DNA of 64,000 nucleotides from Lysobacteraceae bacterium (GCA_023954075.1 JAMLIV010000002.1:1-64000), one strand, 5' to 3'. Shown: positions 1 to 9,332, numbered from the stretch's first letter. A program made the numbers and translations. Notes: generated from the letters alone by a model not told the origin.

Positions 1-250
1 GCCCCTGCACCCGCGTAGCGCCCCCGTCGGGCGTGCTCACCGCGTCGAGCAGGCCCGAGGCAAGCGTATTGCGTGGTCTGGATGCCGCCGTTGCGGAAGC
101 TGCGCACCCGGCGAACCCGGCCGCAGGCATCGTAGTCGTACTCCACCGCCTCGCCGTTCACGCCCACGATCCGACCCGGCTGGCCGCGGCCGTTGTGCTG
201 GCTGTAGGTCACCGCGTGGCCGAGTTCGGCGGAGTGATTGTGCTCTCGAA
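1..250 (-). pseudogene. Rearranged Rhs core fragment at the left edge
   Basis: Bases 1-225 closely match part of the full-length Rhs gene (about 4850-5065), but a 5-base deletion near base 65 breaks the frame. At about 226-250 the similarity jumps to a different part of the same gene (about 3363-3384, around a shared CTCTCGAAG string). This is therefore an internally deleted, untranslatable scrap of Rhs core, and it may continue beyond the left edge. It is probably what remains of an earlier displaced C-terminal module. Gene content further left cannot be seen. Confidence 0.75.
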
Positions 251-311
251 GCTTTTGGCAGAATCTACCGCGGCCCACAAAAAAGCATCCCATCCGGGTG
301 TTTATTGAAAA

Positions 312-779
312 TCATGGCTCATTACCACACGCTTCGATTTTGCCTGGATAATTTGATTTGCACCATAGTTTCCACTTCTCATAATTCTGTTTGCGCTCTT
401 CAGGCGTGGCACCATTGTAAACGAACAAAAAGCTTTCCCCAGTTATTTGATTTAGAATTGCGGCTATTGCGTCGTGTACCGTCTCGGGGCTGTAATGACG
501 CGACGCCTCAAAGGAATCTGACGCTTTATTTGCGAGAGTAATCTTAGGCGCGGCCAAGGGGCGATTATCAGAAAGATGGCCAATGAGAGAGGGCACTGCT
601 TGTTGCCCAAGCTTGCCAAGCTCGGCCAATGCCTTTTCCTGAGTTTTCGCTGACTTGGTTGTTTCATCAACAAGCCTGGAAATATGATTTTCCAACTCGC
701 CATTAACGCCGCTTATCGCGCAACCCATCAGGACGCCTGAAAGCAGGAGCGTGGCCAAAAACCTGATAATAATGCTCAT
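312..779 (-). CDS. Small lipoprotein, candidate immunity protein of the orphan Rhs metalloprotease toxin
   Basis: The protein has 155 residues. A hydrophobic N-terminus ends in a lipobox with the acylated cysteine at residue 20 (LMGC), so it is probably a periplasm-facing lipoprotein. The mature part is mostly helical and includes a HEAT-like stretch (AVPSLIGHLSDNRPL); no enzyme motif is visible. The gene begins 17 bases after the stop of the Rhs toxin module on the same strand and is clearly more AT-rich than the housekeeping genes. Position, size and exported location are what is expected of an immunity protein that meets its toxin in the envelope. That role is inferred from position only, and I do not recognise the family. 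Confidence 0.65.
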   Translation of the reverse strand: MSIIIRFLATLLLSGVLMGCAISGVNGELENHISRLVDETTKSAKTQEKALAELGKLGQQAVPSLIGHLSDNRPLAAPKITLANKASDSFEASRHYSPETVHDAIAAILNQITGESFLFVYNGATPEERKQNYEKWKLWCKSNYPGKIEACGNEP

Positions 780-796
780 TTAATATCACCATTATT

Positions 797-2197
797 TTAG
801 TCGCAACCGAAAGCATCAAGTATTCCCTGTCGGTCTGCCGGAGTTACTACCCCCATGTGTTCAGCCATGATCGTGCCTTCCCAGCCAGGCTGAGGCGTAG
901 TAACCCCCGGGGTAGTTTCCGCGTAACGATCATCCAACTTCATAAGATGCCCTGCCTCATGCGCAGCCACCCATGGATGCTCTCCGCCGTACCACGTACC
1001 ACCATTTCCTCGTACAAAGGACCGGCCTCTTCCAGATGGAACATTGATTGACGACGCGCGCCAACCACCAATGCTGGTCGTAACCTCAAAGCCAGGCGCA
1101 GACCATCTGTCTTCAATAGACGATCTCATAGCGGCTATCGTCGCGGAGGTCGCACCACTGCCTTTAAATTTAAGATTGATGTCGATCTTGGCCCGCCCAT
1201 TACCCATGCATTCGCACTTTGTGCGCAACCCCAACGGATCCACAAACATCACCGGATTCCCACCCACATACGCATAGGTGTTGATCCCGCCATTGAGCCC
1301 GATGGGGTCGGATTGCAAGTACCGCCCCGTGGCCGGATCGTAGTCGCGGTGGATGTTGTAGGCAAAACCCGTCTCGGTATCGCGGTACTGGCCGGGGAAG
1401 CCGAGGGGGTAGCCGCCGATCTGATCGAGGGTCACGCTGTGGTTGAAGGCGGCCAGTCTTGCGCGCCAGACGATGGCGTTCGTCGAGTCGGTGATGCGCT
1501 CGGGGCGGCCCAGATGGTCGGCGTGCAGGTGGTACAGGGTATTGCTGTTGCCCGAGCCGTTGTTGCGCACGAAGGCGATGGGCCGGCCGTTGAGGTACAG
1601 GTGCTGGGTGCGCTGGTTTGTTGCGAGGTTGCGCTCGTAGAGCAGTTGGCCGTTCATGCCGTACACGAAGCGGGCGGTGGCGCCGTTGACGGTCTTTTCC
1701 ACGCGCAGGCCGGTGGCGGCGATGGTGTAGCCGGCGTTGAGGCCCGGGCCGGTGATGGCGCTCAGGCGGTTGAAGGGGTCGTAGGTGAACTGCCAGGTCG
1801 ATGCCGACGGGGTGATGTTCTCGAAGCCGTCGGCAAAGAGGCTTTGGGTGCCGTGGGGTTCGGCGGCGGGAGTTTCGTAGAAACGACGGGCGAAGGCAGG
1901 TTCGATGTAGCTCCCGCCCATCCCGTACTCGCCCTCACCCAGCTCCGGCTCCGGCTCGACGTTGAGGCTCAGCGGGCCGGTGAGGCTCTGTACCTGACCG
2001 GTAGGCTTGTAGGCGTAGCTGCGGTTCAGGCCGCCGCTGATGGCGCTGAGGCGGTTGCTGGTGGGGGCGATGGTGTAGCTGCTGGCGATGCCGCTGTGGG
2101 TGTGCCCCTCGCGGTTGCCGCTGGCGTCGTAGGCGAACACTTGGCAATCAAGGCCCGTTACATACCCCAAAATGCGTCCCAAAGTCGCTGCCACCAT
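797..2197 (-). CDS. Orphan Rhs core-plus-toxin module with a metzincin-like zinc protease C-terminus
   Basis: The reading frame encodes 466 residues. Residues of about 20-324 are Rhs core almost identical to the end of the full-length Rhs protein, ending in the DPLGL boundary. The last 142 residues are unrelated to the other Rhs tip and carry HEAGH (413-417) with Asp423 at the metzincin third-ligand position (HExxHxxxxxD), followed by a Met-turn-like GTIM about 20 residues later. This predicts a secreted zinc endopeptidase toxin. There is no signal peptide or N-terminal shell. The first 19 residues come from sequence overlapping the preceding small membrane gene, so this is probably a silent cassette that is expressed after recombination into the full-length gene. 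The tip is AT-richer than the core. Protease assignment is good by motif; the target is unknown. Confidence 0.75.
   Translation of the reverse strand: MVAATLGRILGYVTGLDCQVFAYDASGNREGHTHSGIASSYTIAPTSNRLSAISGGLNRSYAYKPTGQVQSLTGPLSLNVEPEPELGEGEYGMGGSYIEPAFARRFYETPAAEPHGTQSLFADGFENITPSASTWQFTYDPFNRLSAITGPGLNAGYTIAATGLRVEKTVNGATARFVYGMNGQLLYERNLATNQRTQHLYLNGRPIAFVRNNGSGNSNTLYHLHADHLGRPERITDSTNAIVWRARLAAFNHSVTLDQIGGYPLGFPGQYRDTETGFAYNIHRDYDPATGRYLQSDPIGLNGGINTYAYVGGNPVMFVDPLGLRTKCECMGNGRAKIDINLKFKGSGATSATIAAMRSSIEDRWSAPGFEVTTSIGGWRASSINVPSGRGRSFVRGNGGTWYGGEHPWVAAHEAGHLMKLDDRYAETTPGVTTPQPGWEGTIMAEHMGVVTPADRQGILDAFGCD
1226..2141 (-). repeat. Direct repeat of Rhs core, copy 1 (orphan module)
   Basis: This segment aligns without gaps to 2784-3699, with an offset of 1558 bases. 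The stretch from about 1313 to 1690 is nearly identical, and scattered substitutions occur elsewhere. The repeat ends exactly where the encoded protein passes DPLGL, so the two copies differ only in the toxin tip that follows. It is a substrate for homologous exchange of toxin tips. Confidence 0.9.
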
Positions 2198-2421
2198 AAT
2201 TTGAGAACATGCCCAATGTTAGTAGGGCGCTTAAACAATGAAAATAGCAGCCACAGTGTGCTTGCCGCAATAATAATAAACGCCACGAATGTAATCCATG
2301 CAGGACTAACGCTCCTGGAGATCCACCACGCAAGAATTACAACGGAAACAATAAGAAAATAGCGGAATAGAGTTAATCCGTTCACAATCCCATCGTCCCA
2401 AGTTCCATAAAAAAATCCCAA
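2158..2421 (-). CDS. Small membrane protein, candidate immunity protein of the full-length Rhs
   Basis: The protein has 87 residues with two adjacent hydrophobic segments (about 17-36 and 41-63) and a Trp/Lys-rich tail. Its start lies inside the last 40 bases of the full-length Rhs gene, which suggests translational coupling, and its base composition is low-GC like the Rhs tip. An inner-membrane protein directly after a toxin tip is a common immunity layout, especially for toxins that act on the membrane. No recognised family. The alternative is an accessory or decayed gene. Function rests on position only. Confidence 0.55.
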   Translation of the reverse strand: MGFFYGTWDDGIVNGLTLFRYFLIVSVVILAWWISRSVSPAWITFVAFIIIAASTLWLLFSLFKRPTNIGHVLKLWWQRLWDAFWGM

Positions 2422-5400
2422 GGAGCTTCAAAAGCATTCATTATTCGCTCGCCGGCAATATTTAACCAGTATGGCTCATTTGGATCGTCAGACTCTGTCC
2501 CCCAAGGTAACAGACCTGAGCCCGTCTTTATGGTATCCGCTATAGAATAGTCACTACTATCTTCACAACCAGCCTCATTCCATTGTTGATTGGCTCGAGC
2601 AAGCGCCTTTTCAGCACTCATTACATTCCACGCCCCCAGCGCCACAAGTCCCGCACCCGGCGTTGAACCGACCCCAGTTCCCTGAATTCCGGCTCCTGCC
2701 ATGATGCGAAGCGTGCCAGATGCGTAGAGCCGCCCCGCATTCATAGTGTTACCAATACTTACAAATGTCTTAGGCCAGTTTCTCAACCCCAACGGATCCA
2801 CAAACATCACCGGATTCCCACTCACATACGCATAGGTGTTTATCCCGCCATTGAGTCCAATCGGGTCGGATTGCAAGTACCGCCCCGTGGCCGGATCGTA
2901 GTCGCGGTGGATGTTGTAGGCAAAACCCGTCTCGGTATCGCGGTACTGGCCGGGGAAGCCGAGGGGGTAGCCGCCGATCTGATCGAGGGTCACGCTGTGG
3001 TTGAAGGCGGCCAGTCTTGCGCGCCAGACGATGGCGTTCGTCGAGTCGGTGATGCGCTCGGGGCGGCCCAGATGGTCGGCGTGCAGGTGGTACAGGGTAT
3101 TGCTGTTGCCCGAGCCGTTGTTGCGCACGAAGGCGATGGGCCGGCCGTTGAGGTACAGGTGCTGGGTGCGCTGGTTTGTTGCGAGGTTGCGCTCGTAGAG
3201 CAGTTGGCCGTTCATGCCGTACACGAAGCGCGTGGTGGCACCGTTGACGGTCTTTTCCACGCGCAGGCCGGTGGCGGCGATCTTGTAGCCGGCGCTGAGG
3301 CCGGGGCCGGTGATGGCGCTCAGGCGGTTGAAGGGGTCGTAGGTGAACTGCCAGGTCGATGCCGGCGGAGTCGTGCTCTCGAAGCCGTCGGCAAAGAGGC
3401 TTTGGGTGCCGTGGGGTTCGGCGGCGGGAGTTTCGTAGGAACGACGGGCGAAGGCGGATTCGATGTAGCTCCCACCCATTCCGTACTCACCTTCACCCAG
3501 CGCCGGCTCCGGTTCGGCATTCAGGCTCAGCGGGCCGGTGAGGCTCTGTACCTGGCCGGTAGGCTTGTAGGCGTAGCTGCGGCTCAGGCCGCCGCTGATG
3601 GTGTCGATGCGGTTGCTGGTGGGGGCGATGGTGTAGCTGCTGGCGATGCCGCTGTGGGTGTGCCCCTCGCGGTTGCCGCCGGCATCGTAGGCGAACGCCT
3701 GGTTGCCCATGCCCGCGAGGACCGACTCCAGACGATCGAGGTCATCGTAGCCATAGGTCTGCGTAGAACTGGGAATGGTGCCGTGGACCAGATCGGTGAG
3801 GCGGTCGTTGGTGTCATAGCCGTAGTTGAGGTTGTAGCCACCGCTGGTAGTGATGCGCGTCAGCCGACCGTCGAGGTCGAAGCGCTCGTCGCGGGTGGGT
3901 CCGTTGCCGTGGCGGAGGCGGTACTGGCTGCCCTGGTTGCCGGCCAGGGCGGTGAGCGCGATGCTGTCGGCCACGGTGTGTGCGATGCCGTCGAAGGTGG
4001 CGGTCATCGCGGTAACGCGGTCGAGGGTGTAGGCGTAGTCGGCAAAGACGCTGCCGGGGTATTCGATCCGGTGCAGCCGGCCCAGGTTGTCGTACTCGAA
4101 GCGGTGCAGGTAGCCGGTCTGGCCGCCAATCGTGGGCCGCTGCAGGGTGAGCGCGCCGTAGGCGTCATAGCCCAACTCCAGGCTCTGGTGCGGATCGTCG
4201 ATGCGGCAGATGCGGCCCTTCCTGCCGGCACCGCAGTTGCTGCCCACGTCCCAGGTGGTGGTATGGGTCAGGCCGCCCGCCGTCACCGTGGTGGGCCGGC
4301 CCAGGGTGTCATAACCGTAGCCGAGGCTGACGCCATCGGCGCGGGTGGCACCGGTGCGCTGGCCGTAGGGGTTCCACTGCTGGGTGGTGGTGCCGGTGTC
4401 GGGGTTGCTGTAGCTCCACAGCTGGCCGAAGCCGTCGTACTGCCACTGGGTGACGAGGCCGCGCGGATCGGTGACCTGCGTGATGCGGTGGTTCTTGTCG
4501 TACTCGAACGAGGTGAGGCCCAGTTCGGCATCGGTCCGGGCGGTGAGGCGGTTCAGGGCGTCGTACTGGAACTGCGTCACCTGGCCCAGCGTGCGGGTGA
4601 GGGTTTGAAGGTTGCCGTTGAGGTCGTAGGTGTAGCCGGTTTCCTGTCCGTTATTGCCGCGCCGGGCGCGCACGCGGTCGAGTTCGTCGTAATCGGTGTA
4701 GCTGCGCGCGATCAGGGCGCCGTTCAGACGCACCTCCTCGCGAACAGGATTGCTGGCCGCATCGTGGAACCATTCGCGCACCTGCGGGCCGGCGGGCGTG
4801 TTGCGGGTGACGGTCTGGAGGCGACGGGCGCTGTCGTAGGCGTAGCTCTCGGTCACCCCGTCGGGCGAGGTCACCGCGTCGAGCAGGCCCGAGGCGGCGT
4901 AGGCGTACTGCGTGGTCTGGACGCCGCCGTTGCGGAAGCTGCGCACCTGACGAACCCGGCCGCGGGCGTCGTAGTCGTACTCGATCTTCTCGCCGTTCAC
5001 CCCCACGACCCGCCCCGGCTGGCCGCGGCCGTTGTGCTGGCTGTAGGTCACCGAGTGGCCGAGGCTGTTCTTCACCTCGGTCAGGTCGCCCTGCGCGCTG
5101 TAGGTGGAGGTGATTTGATCGCCGGTGCCGGGCAGCGGACCGTCTTCGGTGAGGGTTTTGACCAGCCCGTTGGGGTGGAAGGTGTAGGCGTAGCCGGTGC
5201 TGCGGGTCTGGTTGGGCGTGCCGTGGGGCGAGAGGTTGTGGTGGGTGACGCTTTTCAGGCGGTGATCGGGATGATAGGCAAAACTCTGCCGATGGTCGCC
5301 CTGCAATTCCACCCAGTTCGGGCGGTTGTTGGCCGTATCCCAGTCGTAGGTGGTGGTGCGGGCGACGGGCGTGCCTTCGGCTTCGACGATACCCAGCAGG

Positions 5401-6905
5401 TGGCCCTGGTCGTCGTGGGTGAAGCGGGTGAGGTGACCTCTGGCGTCGGTGATCGTTTCGGGATAACCGCGGGTGTCGTAGCCCTGTTCGGCAACGCTGG
5501 CGACGCAGTGGGTGGAGGCCAGGCCCTCCACTTCGCCGATGCGGCCTTCTTCGATGGTGTAGATGGTTTCCTTGCCCAGCGCGTTGGTCTGGGTGACGTA
5601 CTCCATCGCGATGGGCTGGCTGAGGATGGCGAAAGCCGCGTCCGCGATCTGCCGACGGGCGGCCAGCTCGGCGGCATCCTCGCCCGGGCCGGGTGCATGA
5701 TGCGGAATGGTGCAGATGCGCGTGATCGGATCGCAGTCGCCGCCGGGCGGCGGCGGCAGCGGCGGTGGATTGGCCGGCGGCGTCATCGTGCCCTGATACG
5801 CGAACGTGTGCTGATCCAGAGGCACCGCCGCGCTGCCGTGTCGGCTGAGGGTGGCGCGCCCGAGGCCGTCGTAATCGAAGGTGGAATAACGCACGCCGCC
5901 GTAGGAAACGCCCGTCAGCGCGCCGGGAAGAGTGGCCTTCTCGTAGTGATACTTGACCAAAGTCGCCGGTGATGCAGGGGAGCCTGCGGACGCGGGCAGC
6001 GTGACCGAGGCCAGCCGATGCAGGCCGCTGCCGAAGGCGTTGAGGTCGTAGCCGTAGTCGAACGCGGCCCCGTCGGGATCGGTGACGCGGGTCAGGCGGT
6101 TGCCGGTCCAGGTGAACTGCACCGAGCGGCCCGAGGTGTGGGTGACCGATTGCAGGTAGTTGCCGCTGTAGGAAAATGTCCAGCCGATGCCTTGGCGGTT
6201 GCGGACCGTTTGCGCGTAACCGAAACGATCATAGCGTTCGATGGTTTGCGCCTCGGTATGGTGCTCATACTCGGTTCCCACCTGGATGACGTAAGCCACT
6301 GGCCCGGCCTTGTCCTCCTCGAAACGGGCGGCTGCGGCGCGCCATGAATACTTGATGCGCCGCCCGTCTGGGCGCTGAAGCCAAAGCGTACTGGCGTCCT
6401 GGCGAACGAGCGAGTAGTCGAAGTTGCTGATCCAGTGCCGCCCGAACAGGCCCGAGTAGACCCAGTAATGGTTGTAGGTGCGGCGCAGGTACAGGCCCAT
6501 TTCCCCGGCGCTGGAAAAATCCAGCGCCGACTCGATCTTGTTGCCCGTGGTGATCACCACCGGATTGCCGGCTCGCTCACCGCAGTCTTTCTCGGCCGCA
6601 TCGCGTACCTCGGTCGCATTGCCGGCGTTGCCACGACCGCCGCCGCCTCCGCCGATCCCCGCGAAGTTTCCTTGGTCGTCTACGGACGTGCTGCGTCCGT
6701 CGTCCTCGAACCAGCAGGTTCGCGGCTCGCGCGTGGTCCCATGCTCCGTCTGGACCGTGGGCGCGACGCACACCAGTTGCGGTAGCGCCAGAACGGGTGT
6801 GGCAAGAGGCAAGGCCATCAGGAACCAGAGCGCCGCCGCGCACTGCGCACCGCGCGCCGCGCCGATGCGCTGGAAAAGACGGTGGAAATGATTGGATGCA
6901 GACAC
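2382..6905 (-). CDS. Full-length secreted Rhs/YD-repeat polymorphic toxin
   Basis: The protein has 1507 residues. A Sec signal peptide (hydrophobic 24-40) is followed by a glycine-rich linker (about 84-95) and a DUF6531-type entry motif ([11 protein letters not shown], 113-123). YD repeats then extend to the RHS core ending in VDPLGL at about residue 1374. The final 133 residues are an unrelated tip with no recognised catalytic motif; they contain Gly/Ala-rich hydrophobic stretches (about 28-55 of the tip). No PAAR domain is present, so export is probably by Sec and then an outer-membrane or surface route, not as a type VI spike. In known Rhs proteins the YD shell encapsulates the tip, which is cut after the DPxGL motif. 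A small membrane gene overlaps the 3' end. The toxin activity cannot be predicted. Confidence 0.88.
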   Translation of the reverse strand: MSASNHFHRLFQRIGAARGAQCAAALWFLMALPLATPVLALPQLVCVAPTVQTEHGTTREPRTCWFEDDGRSTSVDDQGNFAGIGGGGGGRGNAGNATEVRDAAEKDCGERAGNPVVITTGNKIESALDFSSAGEMGLYLRRTYNHYWVYSGLFGRHWISNFDYSLVRQDASTLWLQRPDGRRIKYSWRAAAARFEEDKAGPVAYVIQVGTEYEHHTEAQTIERYDRFGYAQTVRNRQGIGWTFSYSGNYLQSVTHTSGRSVQFTWTGNRLTRVTDPDGAAFDYGYDLNAFGSGLHRLASVTLPASAGSPASPATLVKYHYEKATLPGALTGVSYGGVRYSTFDYDGLGRATLSRHGSAAVPLDQHTFAYQGTMTPPANPPPLPPPPGGDCDPITRICTIPHHAPGPGEDAAELAARRQIADAAFAILSQPIAMEYVTQTNALGKETIYTIEEGRIGEVEGLASTHCVASVAEQGYDTRGYPETITDARGHLTRFTHDDQGHLLGIVEAEGTPVARTTTYDWDTANNRPNWVELQGDHRQSFAYHPDHRLKSVTHHNLSPHGTPNQTRSTGYAYTFHPNGLVKTLTEDGPLPGTGDQITSTYSAQGDLTEVKNSLGHSVTYSQHNGRGQPGRVVGVNGEKIEYDYDARGRVRQVRSFRNGGVQTTQYAYAASGLLDAVTSPDGVTESYAYDSARRLQTVTRNTPAGPQVREWFHDAASNPVREEVRLNGALIARSYTDYDELDRVRARRGNNGQETGYTYDLNGNLQTLTRTLGQVTQFQYDALNRLTARTDAELGLTSFEYDKNHRITQVTDPRGLVTQWQYDGFGQLWSYSNPDTGTTTQQWNPYGQRTGATRADGVSLGYGYDTLGRPTTVTAGGLTHTTTWDVGSNCGAGRKGRICRIDDPHQSLELGYDAYGALTLQRPTIGGQTGYLHRFEYDNLGRLHRIEYPGSVFADYAYTLDRVTAMTATFDGIAHTVADSIALTALAGNQGSQYRLRHGNGPTRDERFDLDGRLTRITTSGGYNLNYGYDTNDRLTDLVHGTIPSSTQTYGYDDLDRLESVLAGMGNQAFAYDAGGNREGHTHSGIASSYTIAPTSNRIDTISGGLSRSYAYKPTGQVQSLTGPLSLNAEPEPALGEGEYGMGGSYIESAFARRSYETPAAEPHGTQSLFADGFESTTPPASTWQFTYDPFNRLSAITGPGLSAGYKIAATGLRVEKTVNGATTRFVYGMNGQLLYERNLATNQRTQHLYLNGRPIAFVRNNGSGNSNTLYHLHADHLGRPERITDSTNAIVWRARLAAFNHSVTLDQIGGYPLGFPGQYRDTETGFAYNIHRDYDPATGRYLQSDPIGLNGGINTYAYVSGNPVMFVDPLGLRNWPKTFVSIGNTMNAGRLYASGTLRIMAGAGIQGTGVGSTPGAGLVALGAWNVMSAEKALARANQQWNEAGCEDSSDYSIADTIKTGSGLLPWGTESDDPNEPYWLNIAGERIMNAFEAPWDFFMELGTMGL
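2784..3699 (-). repeat. Direct repeat of Rhs core, copy 2 (within the full-length gene)
   Basis: Partner of the copy at 1226-2141. It lies inside the full-length Rhs gene and ends at the DPLGL codons. The encoded core differs at a few sites (for example SLFADGFES here against SLFADGFEN in the orphan copy), so the duplication is not brand new or has been partly homogenised. Confidence 0.9.
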
Positions 6906-7064
6906 GCGCGTTACCCCCCTCGACTCGGAATGTCGGCAATCAGAATTTGTCGTTACCCGAAATGGCAGTGATCGTCAAGCAATGGATTGAAAGCATGCCC
7001 TTTTGATTAGCTGTCAGTACTAGAGCGGCATCGTCTAAAACAACTTCCCCTAGCCCGATCTGAC

Positions 7065-7191
7065 GGAAGCAAAGACGCTGGATGGGACAGACGTTCGTCT
7101 GTCAAAAGCGGCTAGCCTTCACGGGACCTGATTAGCCCTGACTCTCAGCTCGTCATTCCTGCGAAGGCAGGAATCCAGTGTCTTTGCTTCC
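7065..7191. repeat. Nested inverted repeats (19-bp outer arms) downstream of the truncated peptidase
   Basis: Arms GGAAGCAAAGACGCTGGAT (7065-7083) and its complement at 7173-7191 match at 18 of 19 positions. Inside lie two further hairpins: GACAGAC/GTCTGTC (7086-7103, loop GTTC) and ATTCCTGC/GCAGGAAT (7155-7162 and 7167-7174, loop GAAG). The second resembles the dispersed CATTCC(T/C)GCG palindromes common in Xanthomonadales intergenic DNA. No coding sequence was recognised. It may be a REP- or MITE-like element. Confidence 0.7.
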
Positions 7192-7305
7192 AGATGCCCC
7201 CACAACAAAAGCCAAGTCACCGGGTTTCCGCCAAAAGCATGCGGGAATGGCGAGCCAAAGCCACTCTTCGCCGAAGCATCGGCTGAGGATCAGGGCTAAT
7301 CAGGT
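7126..7305. repeat. 180-bp segment bounded by a perfect 16-bp inverted repeat
   Basis: ACCTGATTAGCCCTGA at 7126-7141 is repeated as its exact reverse complement at 7290-7305. The right arm supplies the premature stop of the subtilisin-like gene (7300-7302), and similarity of that gene to its family ends just beside it. This is compatible with a small non-autonomous element, or a deletion scar next to one. The rest of 6906-7299, between the Rhs start and this peptidase, shows no gene. Confidence 0.65.
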
Positions 7306-8613
7306 CAAGCCATGGACATGCGTACCATGGCCTGCATATGCGGGAATCATGAAGCCGTTGCCGCTATCGCAAACCTGGGAAGCTGACGTAACGGGAACGG
7401 GTTCCATTTCATCTACATTGAAGTCGATGGGATTTGGAAATCCATGACGCCCAATGTCAAGGGAGGCCGAGGAAAGGAAATTTCCGCCCGTCAGGGAGCC
7501 GTTTGCATCCTGCGCCCGAAGGTCGGAGTGGTCGGTATGGAGACCGTTATCCAGCACCCCCACCCGCGCCCAGCCGCCTGCGCGGGCCCATGCGGCGGGA
7601 AAGCTCATGGCACCGATCCAGTATTGGGTTGCAACTCCTTGAGTGGTGGGCGGCGTCTTGCCGGGGGCGCCAGGGCGCAGGCTCAGTTCCACCTTGATCG
7701 GTACCTTCGCATGCCTGACGAAATCGTCGGCGAGCAGCGCGGAGACGGCGGCTTCCGTATCGGCACCGGGCGGGTATCGCACGACGATCATCTGCTCCAG
7801 GCGCGCTCTCGGCAGTTCCCGGTTGGCATCGAGATAGGCTTTGAAATCTCCCTTTGCCCGGAATGGATGCGGGATGAAATACTGAACGGATTGCGGGTTC
7901 TCCACGGACAGCGCACCGAGTGGCGGAGGGAGCCCGCCTGAAGGATCAAACCCGTTGATGACACCCTCTGGACTCGGGCCTTGCTCGGATCGAACAAGTT
8001 CGAAGATTACCAGTGTATTTTCTATAAATTGTGCATGAGCGGGCGGTGAAATAGTGATGGGTGCGACAAGGAAGACGCTTAGGAGAGGCTTTGCTGATAT
8101 TCTTTCTCGAAGAGCCGTCACTCCAATAATGATTCCGATTAGAATTAACAGCAAGATATTGCTAGTCGCTGATACTGTCACGGATGGTGGCGTCCCCCGG
8201 ACTTGAAGATTTGCCTGAGAGATTGGCGGCAAAATTGGATAGCTCGGACTGCTCATGCTTCGGATTCGTATTCTAACAATATAGCTTCCCTCGGGGAATC
8301 CGCCTATATTTTCGGTGATTGTATGTGGCTGAATCATGCAAAACAATGGATCGGTTCTTTCTGATCCCGTAATGATTATATCGATTATGTCACCGTTCCT
8401 TTGCACCTCGACAAAGGGGTAACCTGCAGGTGGGTATGCGAAGCCGTGGCAATATCCTGCCCTTACCGACATATCGACGGGCTGTCCCGCATAGGGCTGA
8501 GCGGGTGAGAAGGTCGGCGGATCGACAAACGCCGAGGCGGACGCGAACGGCAGCATGAACAGCACGAGCGCCGTCGCCAGTGCCTTCCAGATGCGAACAT
8601 GGGTGGTTTTCAT
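7300..8613 (-). pseudogene. Truncated subtilisin-like (S8) peptidase with an internal membrane/sorting-type segment
   Basis: This encodes 437 residues from the ATG at 8613, which has a strong AAGGAGA site; an upstream in-frame ATG lacks one. Residues 1-28 are a signal peptide. Residues 29-140 are a beta-rich secreted domain, followed by a hydrophobic helix (152-168) with basic residues after it, like a CTERM sorting tail. A second signal-peptide-like stretch (176-194, ending AHA) follows, then an S8 pro-region and the start of the catalytic domain with Asp355 (VGVLDNG) and His429 (GHGTHV). The frame ends eight residues later inside an inverted repeat, so the oxyanion Asn and the catalytic Ser are missing. 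It cannot be an active peptidase. The layout looks like a fusion of a CTERM-type protein with a peptidase, later truncated. Confidence 0.8.
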
Positions 8614-8688
8614 CAGGGGCTCTCCTTGCAATGGCGGTGCGCGGTCGAGTCTACGGCACTTCTTGCCTTGATTCGCGTTCCGGATCAA

Positions 8689-8841
8689 TCATTTGGCCGG
8701 ATAAATCCCGACCAGAGTAATGATTCCTGCAAGCAGCAGCAGGGATATGGTCGTGCCCGCCGGCACGATAGCGGGCGGCGGAGGGGCGCGCACCATGAGG
8801 CCGGCCTGGAAAATGGGAGGCAGGACGGGTGCCCGTGCTGC
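8689..8841 (-). pseudogene. 3' remnant of a paralogue of the neighbouring protein's N-terminal domain and membrane tail
   Basis: The last 50 codons before the stop at 8689-8691 read LPPIFQAGLMVRAP, then a hydrophobic helix (SLLLLAGIITLVGIY) and PAK-stop. This aligns with LPPISQANLQVRGTP plus the hydrophobic helix of the S8 fusion protein just downstream. Upstream of about 8841 the frame is only antisense to the antitoxin gene. This is therefore the tail of a tandem paralogue whose 5' part was lost. The remnant stops right after the membrane helix, which suggests the ancestral gene had no peptidase domain. Confidence 0.65.
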
Positions 8842-8872
8842 CGCATTCCGCGTCATCACCTTGGGCAACACC

Positions 8873-9103
8873 ATGAGCGAAGCCGCCGAAAACCTGCTGG
8901 AGAAGCTCAAGTCGCTGCCGCCGCAGCGGCTGGCTGAAGTCGCCGATTTCGTGGACGTTCTGCGCGTCCGTGAGGAAAAAACGCGCACCCGGAGGATGGA
9001 CGGCTTCGCCGCCGCGCAGCCGCCGCTTTCCCCCGAGGACATCCAGGCCGAAATTGCCGCCGCCCGCGCGCAGCAGCGTGCCGCGAATGCGGATCGTCGC
9101 TGA
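8873..9103 (+). CDS. Antitoxin of a type II toxin-antitoxin pair (VapB/DUF2281-like)
   Basis: The protein has 76 residues. Its first 30 residues (MSEAAENLLEKLKSLPPQRLAEV and following) resemble the short helical antitoxins that precede PIN-domain toxins. The C-terminus is charged, with an SPEDIQAEIAAARAQQRAA helix of the kind that wraps the toxin. The ATG at 8873 was chosen because similarity starts there; the frame is open further upstream but reads unrelated sequence. It overlaps the following PIN gene by 17 bases, the usual coupled layout. Since that toxin is broken, the antitoxin is probably a relic or a solitary antitoxin. Confidence 0.65.
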   Translation: MSEAAENLLEKLKSLPPQRLAEVADFVDVLRVREEKTRTRRMDGFAAAQPPLSPEDIQAEIAAARAQQRAANADRR

Positions 9104-9250
9104 CGTCAACATCGTGCTGTCCGCCCTGCTCTGGGACGGAGCGCCGCGCGCGCTGCTGGATTCCGCCCGTCATGGCCGCATCGCGCTCTTTACCGGCGCT
9201 GCGTTGATGGCCGAACTGGAAGGCGTGCTTTCCCGCCCGAAACCGGCGAG
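9087..9250 (+). pseudogene. Truncated PIN-domain toxin (VapC-like)
   Basis: From the ATG at 9087 the frame encodes a recognisable PIN start, RIVADVNIVLSALLWDG, with the first acidic residue at Asp6. It runs through AELEGVLSRPK, where the second acidic residue (Glu) sits. Similarity to the family then stops at about codon 52-55. The frame stays open only because it runs antisense through the neighbouring phosphofructokinase gene. The remaining acidic residues and most of the fold are missing, so no RNase is expected. The break lies about 85 bases from the end of the conserved pfp gene and marks the edge of the accessory region. Confidence 0.7.
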
Positions 9251-9332
9251 TCGTGTGGCGACGCCTTCATTCATGCACCTGCCTTGCGGCAACCGCACCG
9301 CGACGCGGCTGCGGGAGAAACCACCCGGAAGA

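Noticed and set aside
2871-5972. 1033-codon open frame on the plus strand opposite the Rhs gene
   Set aside because: It is antisense to YD repeats; its valine/glycine-rich translation follows the complement of the Rhs codons and matches no family.
1-9300. An insertion sequence or prophage as the source of the accessory region
   Set aside because: No transposase, integrase or phage structural gene was found. The region is explained by Rhs recombination, a small inverted-repeat element and gene decay.
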